Origin: Flavisolibacter sp.
GTDB lineage: Bacteria > Bacteroidota > Bacteroidia > Chitinophagales > Chitinophagaceae
Direction of reading: 5' to 3'
Assembly: GCA_017745135.1 (NCBI GenBank)
Contig: JAGIAB010000087.1
Coordinates: 1 to 9,893, forward strand
Length of the DNA stretch: 9,893 nt
The translations under genes and the position numbers were made by a program. This document shows positions 1-5,608 of this stretch, in pieces. Positions within the stretch are counted from its first letter, which is position 1, and the number at the start of each line of letters is the position of its first letter. The notes below the pieces were generated by a model. It was not told the origin of the DNA, made no database searches, and worked only from the letters and a program-made list of their open reading frames with translations.

Positions 1-58
1 ATATCGACTTATACTTCTCCACGTTTGCAAAATCAATGGCATCAATTGGCGCCTTCAT
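1..58 (-). CDS. Possible start of a downstream gene (partial, uncertain frame)
   Basis: Left of the kinase stop, two minus-strand frames stay open to the window edge. One starts with ATG at 58-56, overlaps the kinase end by 17 bases and reads MKAPIDAIDFANVEKYKSI. The other starts with ATG at 42-40, where TGATG joins the kinase stop and a new start by one base, with GAAGG about nine bases upstream; it reads MPLILQTWRSISRY. Either could be a translationally coupled partner, but I recognise neither as a family, and in particular no receiver-domain start. The open frames could also be explained by a frameshift at the kinase 3' end. Only the existence of open frames is seen; the gene itself is inferred. 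Confidence 0.25.
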   Translation of the reverse strand, partial: MKAPIDAIDFANVEKYKSI

Positions 59-3000
59 CAGGGGCACCATTCGCATAAATGATACCGCCGTGGTGTTCAA
101 CAATTTTTTTGCAAATCGCAAGGCCAATCCCTGAACCTTCATATTCGCTTCTGCCATGAAGGCGTTGAAAAATGGCGAAGATCTTTCCTGCAAATTCATT
201 TTCAAATCCAATACCATTATCCCTAAACTCCAGTTTATGGTAGTGAATTGCCGGCGCCAACTGGTAATGAATAACATCATCTGCTTTCATTAAAGTATGA
301 GATATGGTAATAACGGGTTGCAAATCAGGGCGAATAAATTTTAATGAATTGCTAAGCAGGTTTTGGAACAGTTGCCGGAATTGTGCAGGGATAATCTTGG
401 CTTCCGGTAAGGGATCGGCTTTAATGATTGTGTTTTGTTGTTCTATTTTATATTCCAGTGTTTGTAAGATTTCTTCCAATATTTTTTGAAGGCTGTAGGT
501 TTCGAAAGAAGTATTATTACTGATCATGGAAATAGAGAGCAGGTCGCTGATCATGGTTTGCATGCGTTGAGAGGCATCTACAATCTTCTGCAAATAAATC
601 TTTCCCTCCGGGGTTAAATTGTCAGATTGAGTAGCCACCAATCGATCACCGAAGGTTGAAATCTTTCGCAAGGGTTCTTTCAAATCATGACTGGCTACGT
701 ATGCAAATTCTTCAAGGCTGGCATTCGATTGTTCCAATTGTAACGTGTTTTGAAGAATAGTGCGTTCCATTTCTTTTCTGCGGTTAATGTCCAGCGCTGC
801 CCCCAAAATTTGCGTGATGTTTCCCTGGTCATCTGTTTTGAAAACAATCTCTCTAACCAATAACCATCGCCATTCGTCTTCATTATTTTTCATCCGGCAT
901 TCGTACTGCATCATAGAGTCTACCTGCTGAAAATTTTTGTTGCTTTCCTTACGTGCTGGCAATAAACGGTAGTCATCGGGATGATACAATTTTTCGGTGA
1001 CCTTATCCTTCCAGTTCAATACTTCATCGGGCAGGTAACCTAAAACAAAAAAGATTTCCCGGTTGATGTAAACAATACTTTGCTTTTCTACATCGTATAA
1101 ATACAAAATAGTTGGAGAGGCATCGGCTATCTGTTGAATAAAATGTTCCTGCTCTTTGATCTTTTCGGTAGCTTCTACCTGTTCTGTAACGTCGAGCGAG
1201 ATGTTCAGTATGTGTTCTACTTTCCCCTCATTATTTCTGTCGAAAATAGTTCCGTATGTATGAAACCAACGGTAGTGCCCGTTCTTGTGCCTCATACGGT
1301 AAATGAATTCTTCTACCAAATCATTTTTATTCTGATCGTTATTTGCTCTTTCTATAGCGGCACTATTTTTCTGCATGAGCAATGGTGCATCGTCCGGATG
1401 GATGATTTCGGAAAAAAATTCTATTCCTTTTTCTGTTACCTCATCTTTGTTATAACCAAGCAGTTTTTCCAAACCTTCGCTAATAAAAACATACCTGCCT
1501 GTATTGATATTGTAGGATGAGATAATCGAAGGTGTTGCATCGGCTATCTTTCGAATGAAGGTTTGATTTTCTCTTAATTCCTGTTGTATCCTGTATTCAT
1601 CGGTAATATCCTGCGTAGTGCCTACCCATTTAACGGGTTCTCCTTTTTCATCAAAAATAAATTCTGCTTTACGATGAATGGTTTTGACTTTGCCATTCTT
1701 CAGGCAAATTTTATGAATACGGTCATAGGTTTTTTTCTCCCGCAGGCATTCTTCAAAATAGCGGGTCACCTCATCTTTGTCATCACATAAATAGTCAAGC
1801 CATTTATCAAAAGTGGCATTCTCATCTTTTGTAACCTCGTAAATATTATACATTTCATCTGATAGTGTGAACTTTTTTGTTTTAAGGTCCATACTCCAGT
1901 TGCCGATATGGGCAAGACTTTGTGCTTGCTTGAAATGGCGTTCACTTTCCTGTAATTTATCAACCAATTGCTGGTGTTCCGTAATGTCCTGAGCTGTTCC
2001 AATCATCATGAAAGGATTTCCTGTCTCATCTGTCAACACTTCACCCGTTGAGTACATGATTCTTACATCATCATTTTCCCGGATTAATTTATGTGTGAAT
2101 TGGAAGGATTCGTTTCGCTCTATTGCTGTCTGTACCAAGCTTCTTACTTTTTCCCTGTCATCAGGATGAATATAAGAAATGTAATCTTTGTAAGATAAAG
2201 TTCGGGATTGTGGTTCCAGGCCATATATCCGGTATAATTCATCGGACCACTCAATATTGTTGTTCCTGATATCCCAACTCCAGTTGCCTACATGTGCTAA
2301 AGCTTGTGCCTGTTTGTAAAGCTTTTCACTTTTTTGCAGCTTGTCAATGAGAGTTTGTTTTTCCGTGATGTCTCTTTTTGTTCCAACTATAAAAACCGGG
2401 TTTCCTTTTTCGTCTCTTTGCACCTGTGCAATTGAACGTAAAATTTTTGTTTCGCCTTTTGCCGTAATAATCCGGAAGGTTTGATCCAACCGGTCTTTTG
2501 AATGGATTTCATCAAAGCTTTTAGCAACAGGGTCGCGGTCATCAGGATGAATAAAAGAAAGAAAACGGTCTATTGTAATTTTTTCCGATTGGGGCTCCAG
2601 TCCATAAATCCGGTACGAATGATCGGTCCACTCAATATTGTTGTTTTTAATATCCCAACTCCAATTGCCTATCTTCACCAGTTCTTCTGCCTGCTTATAC
2701 AGTTTTTCGTTCCGGCGAAGTGTGCTTATCAGGTTTTGCCTTTCTGTAACATCCTGCACGGTTCCAATAACCGCGGTTACTTCGCCTGTATCATCCTGCA
2801 CCATTTCGCCTCTTGCGTGTAAAATTTTTGTATGGTTGTTTTTAGTTGTAATGCGGTAATGAAAATCGTAAGTACGTTTTTCCCGGATCGCTGCAGAATA
2901 CTCTGTCCGCACTTTCGGAGTATCCTCCGGATAATTAAAAGAACTAGCGTATTCAAAGGTGATTTTCTCTGTTGCGGGATCCAACTCATAAATGCGGTAC

Positions 3001-3650
3001 AGTTCTTCGGACCAGGTTAGCTCGTTGGTTTTAAGTTTCCATTTATAGCTTCCCAGGTGAGTGATGGCTTCTGCTCTTTTATACAGATATTCATTTTCAC
3101 GGAGCTGAGAAGTCACTTGTTCTTCTTTTGAAACCGTATTTAAAAGTCGTTCTTTAAGAAGATTGATATAAGTAGTAGCGTATGTAGTTTCAGCATGGTA
3201 AATAAAGAGATCAATTTCCTGTATAAGTTTTATCAGTTGTTCAGACTTGTTGGAATACTCAGGTAAAAATTGCAACAGACTTCTTTTCCGCAGGTACATG
3301 ATCATAGTAATATCTTCAGCGGCAATGTCCACTTTTTTTAAAGCGGGCAGCATATTCTCCATCCATTTCTTTAGCGAGGTTTCGATGTGCTGCTTCGCAC
3401 GGTTTTGTGAAAGATTGGCCAGTAATTCCTCTGCACCCCTTTTTGTCATTTCGAACATTTGCTCAGGAGCCATGTTTTCTAAAAATTTCATCAGGGGTAT
3501 ATTGGCTTCTTCGGATAAGCGCATCTGCATAGCAACAAAATCATTGAGACGATGCTGCAGAATATACTGGGCAAACGAAGGCAGGTACAATAAATTATCT
3601 AATGAGGTACTGGTTTCGGGTCTTGTTTCCACAGATGAAAAATTATGCAA
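42..3650 (-). CDS. Multi-PAS cytosolic sensor histidine kinase
   Basis: Autophosphorylating sensor kinase, probably cytosolic because no signal peptide or membrane helix is visible. Residues 1-185 are mostly alpha-helical and of no family I can name. Six PAS/PAC modules follow (about 186-313, 314-440, 441-567, 568-694, 697-825, 837-957); five carry the PAS_3-type 'HPDD' or a related turn, and the fourth has a degenerate 'CDDKDE'. HisKA has the phospho-acceptor His988 in 'ASHDLKEPLRK'. HATPase_c shows the N box (Asn1097/Asn1101), the G1 box 'DNGIGF' (Asp1144), an F box and the G2 box 'GSGIGLAI' (1172-1179). No receiver domain is fused, so a separate response regulator is expected. The start is a TTG codon: no ATG or GTG lies in frame between the upstream stop near 3711 and this codon, and the first internal ATG is around residue 41, inside the helical region. 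The protein ends 'PDEGAN', about ten residues short of the usual 'F.I.LP' end. Ligands and target genes cannot be deduced. Confidence 0.93.
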   Translation of the reverse strand: MHNFSSVETRPETSTSLDNLLYLPSFAQYILQHRLNDFVAMQMRLSEEANIPLMKFLENMAPEQMFEMTKRGAEELLANLSQNRAKQHIETSLKKWMENMLPALKKVDIAAEDITMIMYLRKRSLLQFLPEYSNKSEQLIKLIQEIDLFIYHAETTYATTYINLLKERLLNTVSKEEQVTSQLRENEYLYKRAEAITHLGSYKWKLKTNELTWSEELYRIYELDPATEKITFEYASSFNYPEDTPKVRTEYSAAIREKRTYDFHYRITTKNNHTKILHARGEMVQDDTGEVTAVIGTVQDVTERQNLISTLRRNEKLYKQAEELVKIGNWSWDIKNNNIEWTDHSYRIYGLEPQSEKITIDRFLSFIHPDDRDPVAKSFDEIHSKDRLDQTFRIITAKGETKILRSIAQVQRDEKGNPVFIVGTKRDITEKQTLIDKLQKSEKLYKQAQALAHVGNWSWDIRNNNIEWSDELYRIYGLEPQSRTLSYKDYISYIHPDDREKVRSLVQTAIERNESFQFTHKLIRENDDVRIMYSTGEVLTDETGNPFMMIGTAQDITEHQQLVDKLQESERHFKQAQSLAHIGNWSMDLKTKKFTLSDEMYNIYEVTKDENATFDKWLDYLCDDKDEVTRYFEECLREKKTYDRIHKICLKNGKVKTIHRKAEFIFDEKGEPVKWVGTTQDITDEYRIQQELRENQTFIRKIADATPSIISSYNINTGRYVFISEGLEKLLGYNKDEVTEKGIEFFSEIIHPDDAPLLMQKNSAAIERANNDQNKNDLVEEFIYRMRHKNGHYRWFHTYGTIFDRNNEGKVEHILNISLDVTEQVEATEKIKEQEHFIQQIADASPTILYLYDVEKQSIVYINREIFFVLGYLPDEVLNWKDKVTEKLYHPDDYRLLPARKESNKNFQQVDSMMQYECRMKNNEDEWRWLLVREIVFKTDDQGNITQILGAALDINRRKEMERTILQNTLQLEQSNASLEEFAYVASHDLKEPLRKISTFGDRLVATQSDNLTPEGKIYLQKIVDASQRMQTMISDLLSISMISNNTSFETYSLQKILEEILQTLEYKIEQQNTIIKADPLPEAKIIPAQFRQLFQNLLSNSLKFIRPDLQPVITISHTLMKADDVIHYQLAPAIHYHKLEFRDNGIGFENEFAGKIFAIFQRLHGRSEYEGSGIGLAICKKIVEHHGGIIYANGAPDEGAN
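1569..3095 (-). repeat. Tandem ladder of four PAS-coding modules
   Basis: Four consecutive PAS modules inside the kinase gene share register. Each opens with a version of 'SEKLYKQAQ', then 'IGNWSWD', 'WSDELYRIYGLEP' and a 'GT.QDITE' end. They lie at about 3095-2712, 2711-2331, 2330-1950 and 1949-1569, a period of 128, 127 and 127 codons. Modules 2 and 3 are the most alike and keep identical DNA tracts exactly 381 bp apart: an 18-base tract at 2247-2264 and 2628-2645, and a 14-base tract at 2269-2282 and 2650-2663. This indicates recent internal duplication or gene conversion. The remaining two PAS domains (697-825, 837-957) form a separate, more divergent pair, each opening with 'IADA.P.I'. 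Confidence 0.85.
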
Positions 3651-3735
3651 TAAAAACTTGCGGACTAAGTTAATAAAATGACATTTAAAGTTAATGGAAA
3701 ACAGTAGTCTTCAATTAACTGTTATCTCTGCCCTG

Positions 3736-3743
3736 CAAACTTA
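3736..3743 (-). promoter_or_regulatory. Candidate -7 element for the histidine kinase
   Basis: The minus strand reads TAAGTTTG, an exact match to the Bacteroidota sigma-ABfr -7 consensus TAnnTTTG. It lies about 85 bases upstream of the proposed TTG start and directly beyond the terminator hairpin of the upstream gene. No clear -33 TTG is seen at the usual distance, so the match may be by chance. Its position suggests the kinase is transcribed separately from the acidic-protein gene. Confidence 0.35.
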
Positions 3744-3769
3744 AAAGACTGCGTTCTGCAGTCTTTTAA
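3741..3769 (-). terminator. Perfect 12-bp hairpin terminator
   Basis: A perfect inverted repeat: TTAAAAGACTGC, a 5-base loop, then GCAGTCTTTTAA. It starts two bases after the TAG stop of the acidic-protein gene on the minus strand. The AAAA/TTTT flanks of the stem supply a short U-tract in either direction. This is consistent with intrinsic termination of the 3772-4362 transcript ahead of the kinase gene. Confidence 0.8.
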
Positions 3770-3771
3770 TA

Positions 3772-4362
3772 CTAAACATTTCCTCTTTCGGGTCCTGAGT
3801 AAGGATCTTCTTCCTGGCTCTCATGCCTGTCGCCGCCTAAGCTGTAATAATTATTTTCTTCATCTTCTTCGCCTATGCTCTCGTTCTCGTCATCCAGTTC
3901 GCTACCCGGAATGTCAAGGTCAGTGTTGATGTCTTCGTTGGAAACATTTTGCGGCATACCTATTTCATCATTCGTTGAATTCAATACGGCAAGATCATCA
4001 TCATTCACATCCGCATCTGTGCCCGGACGGATACCGAGATCATCACTTTCTTCACTGGAATCGCCGGTTTCAGGAGCTGTATTGCGCTGGCCTTCCTGCG
4101 ATCTTATAAAGCGCTGGCTCACACCTGTAGCATTGCGGGCACTGGCCAGGTTTTCTACATCCATATCTACTTTATTCGAGCCTGTTCTCTGGTCCATAAT
4201 ATCCTCTTTTGCCGGGTAATGAGGATAACCCGGAAAATCCTGGTCTGTTTTGGGATCGTTCGATTGTTCCACTTCGCGTTTGCTGTCCATTGCTTTTGAA
4301 GGATCGTTCTCGGGAATGCCGGTATTTCTTTTAGAAGTCCTTTTATCGTTATTTCTTTCCAT
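3772..4362 (-). CDS. Acidic, probably disordered hypothetical protein (196 aa)
   Basis: No enzymatic domain is recognisable. The protein is strongly hydrophilic and lacks a signal peptide or membrane segment, so it is probably cytosolic. Residues 1-45 are mixed charge and rich in Lys, Arg, Asn and Asp. A short 'FPGYPHYP' motif at about 44-51 is followed by 'AKEDIM', then a region rich in Asn, Ser, Asp and Glu. The C-terminal third is very acidic and contains 'DIPGSELDDENESIGEEDEE' followed by 'NNYYSLGG'. From memory, similar 'GEEDEENNYYSLGGD' tails occur in uncharacterised proteins of Chitinophagaceae and Sphingobacteriaceae, so I think this is a conserved lineage-specific family; I could not check. 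The ATG has only weak purine-rich sequence upstream, as is usual in the phylum. It stands alone, with a terminator right after the stop and a divergent lipoprotein gene upstream. Composition suggests a stress, protein- or metal-binding role, but that is a guess. Confidence 0.75.
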   Translation of the reverse strand: MERNNDKRTSKRNTGIPENDPSKAMDSKREVEQSNDPKTDQDFPGYPHYPAKEDIMDQRTGSNKVDMDVENLASARNATGVSQRFIRSQEGQRNTAPETGDSSEESDDLGIRPGTDADVNDDDLAVLNSTNDEIGMPQNVSNEDINTDLDIPGSELDDENESIGEEDEENNYYSLGGDRHESQEEDPYSGPERGNV

Positions 4363-4406
4363 GATGTCTTTTTATACAGTATAGAAAATGTTGTGCCGGG
4401 AGTGAA

Positions 4407-4445
4407 TAAAAAAGCGGGAGAATATTTTTTCAGTTAAAAAAGCGG
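4407..4445. repeat. 11-bp direct repeat in a divergent intergenic region
   Basis: The sequence taaaaaagcgg occurs at 4407-4417 and again at 4435-4445, an offset of 28 bp. It lies 45-83 bp upstream of the acidic-protein ATG, in the 269-bp space between that gene and the divergent lipoprotein gene. A paired site for a regulator is possible, but an A-rich repeat in AT-rich intergenic DNA could arise by chance. I see no tRNA, convincing riboswitch or mobile element in the rest of this space. Confidence 0.35.
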
Positions 4446-4590
4446 CTGTTTTTAATGAATAGATGCTTTGTAAAACTATCAACGCATGTTGTGTCACTCA
4501 CTTTTACGTTCGGTAATTCTATTCGGCATTCCACAAATATCACTATAAATATAAAGTTGCGTTGAACTTATACAATTGCTTCAAAAAATT

Positions 4591-4635
4591 ATGGAAACTC
4601 TGCCCTGGCTTATCTCATTGCAAAACCCTGCATGA
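4591..4635 (+). CDS. Possible 14-codon upstream ORF (leader peptide)
   Basis: A short frame reads METLPWLISLQNPA and its TGA stop overlaps the ATG of the DUF4846 lipoprotein gene as ATGA, a typical arrangement for translational coupling. Its ATG follows an A-rich stretch (tcaaaaaatt) of the kind that can favour initiation in Bacteroidota. No regulatory codon run, attenuator hairpin or ribosome-stalling motif is evident. Chance occurrence is quite possible because the frame is so short. Confidence 0.25.
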   Translation: METLPWLISLQNPA

Positions 4636-5420
4636 AACAAAATCCCCTCCCTGTTTTGCTACTGTTTTTTTTCAGTTGCGCTAATGTTCCTGTTTCTGAA
4701 ATCGATTCTTTTGATACACCATCAAAAAAGTTTGTTCCTCTTCCTTCAAAAAAATATGAAGCCCATAGTTGGCAATATTTTCTCGGGCATTTGCCGGTGG
4801 TTGATGGGCCAATTGTAGATTATACCGGTAAACCCATCAACTCGCAACAAAAACATGTTGGCATTATTCCTTACGATGTTGGTACGGCAGATCTTCAACA
4901 ATGCGCCGACGCAATAATACGGTTGCGGGCAGAATATTTATTTCAACAAAAGCGTTATGATGAGATCGGGTTTCACTTTGTAAGCGGAGACTATTACACA
5001 TGGAACGATTACTGCAAAGGATTAAGGCCAATAACAAAAGGCAGAGGAGTACAGTTTATTAAACTTGCATCGTGTGGGAAGACACATGAAACTCTTCGAA
5101 AGTACCTGGATATTGTTTACACTTACGCAAGTACCATATCGTTAAGCAAAGAATTAAAACCGGCAAGCGATTTTGAAATTGGAACAGTGGTTATTTATGC
5201 CGGAAGCCCGGGACATTGCTTTATCATTATTGATGAAGCGGTCAACAAAGAAGGAGAGAAGATTTACAAGCTGGCTGAAGGTTATACCCCTGCCCAATCG
5301 ATTTATGTATTGCGCAATTTGAATGAAGCCGGAGTCAGTCCATGGTATCAATTAAAAAAGGGAGTTATTAAAACAGCGAGTTACCGGTTTGAGAGTTATA
5401 AGTTGGGGAAATTTGAATGA
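4632..5420 (+). CDS. DUF4846-family lipoprotein
   Basis: Predicted lipoprotein of 262 residues. The signal peptide is short and hydrophobic, with a lipobox 'FFSC' and lipidated Cys16. The following residues 'ANVP' lack an inner-membrane Asp+2 signal and the acidic surface-export signal of the phylum, so the inner face of the outer membrane is the likely location. Family membership rests on recognising the DUF4846 pattern: 'GTADLQQCADAIIRLRAEYL' (84-103), 'FHFVSGD' (115-120), 'TYASTISLSKEL' (164-175), 'GSPGHCFIIIDEA' (191-203) and 'YTPAQSIYVL' (218-227). Length suits a full member. The function of the family is not known to me; the Cys91 and 'PGH' (His195) strand resemble the layout of CHAP/NlpC-P60 hydrolases, which is an inference only. 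The gene is alone on the plus strand, divergent from the acidic-protein gene and convergent with the PBP1A gene, with a hairpin after it. The ATG start is supported by the immediate signal peptide. Confidence 0.85.
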   Translation: MKQNPLPVLLLFFFSCANVPVSEIDSFDTPSKKFVPLPSKKYEAHSWQYFLGHLPVVDGPIVDYTGKPINSQQKHVGIIPYDVGTADLQQCADAIIRLRAEYLFQQKRYDEIGFHFVSGDYYTWNDYCKGLRPITKGRGVQFIKLASCGKTHETLRKYLDIVYTYASTISLSKELKPASDFEIGTVVIYAGSPGHCFIIIDEAVNKEGEKIYKLAEGYTPAQSIYVLRNLNEAGVSPWYQLKKGVIKTASYRFESYKLGKFE

Positions 5421-5462
5421 GGTATCGGGCAAGCCAATAGCCATTCCTTTTCTTGGAGTGTT

Positions 5463-5543
5463 ATGGATTTCATTCTCTTGTTTCTCCATTTAATATTTTG
5501 TCAGGAAGGTGATAAAACTTATTTGCTAAAACGCAGTTATTAA
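5463..5543 (+). CDS. Possible 26-codon small ORF before terminator
   Basis: A 26-codon plus-strand frame lies between the lipoprotein stop and the shared hairpin; its TAA stop ends at the base before the stem begins. The first half is hydrophobic ('FILLFLHLIF') and the second half polar and basic, as in a tiny membrane peptide. No Shine-Dalgarno sequence or homologue is recognised. It may be only 3' untranslated sequence of the lipoprotein mRNA. Confidence 0.15.
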   Translation: MDFILLFLHLIFCQEGDKTYLLKRSY

Positions 5544-5581
5544 ACAAAGAACCTTCTGCATATTTACAGAAGGCTCTTTGT
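5544..5581. terminator. Bidirectional terminator between convergent genes
   Basis: A 15-bp inverted repeat with one mismatch: ACAAAGAACCTTCTG, an 8-base loop, then CAGAAGGCTCTTTGT. It lies between the convergent lipoprotein gene (plus) and PBP1A gene (minus), 123 and 27 bases past their respective stops. The strong stem fits intrinsic termination from both sides, although long T-tracts are missing. Confidence 0.75.
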
Positions 5582-5608
5582 AAAATCCCGAATAATAATA
5601 GTGAGTTT

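Noticed and set aside
1134..1520. A 128-codon plus-strand frame inside the kinase gene
   Set aside because: Antisense to well-recognised PAS-coding sequence; Phe/Ile/Cys-rich shadow translation without any recognisable family.
3875..4219. A 114-codon plus-strand frame opposite the acidic protein gene
   Set aside because: Its Ser-rich composition is what the reverse complement of Asp/Glu/Asn codons gives; no domain, no start context, and the minus-strand frame better fits the terminator.
4384..4398. Minus-strand GGCACAACATTTTC, resembling a sigma-54 promoter (GG-N10-GC)
   Set aside because: The -13 G is a T here, and the transcript would begin only about 10 bases before the ATG, so the match is too weak.
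5417..5440. ATG overlapping the lipoprotein stop (AATGAGG), possible coupled ORF
   Set aside because: The frame ends after seven codons, so it cannot encode a meaningful product.
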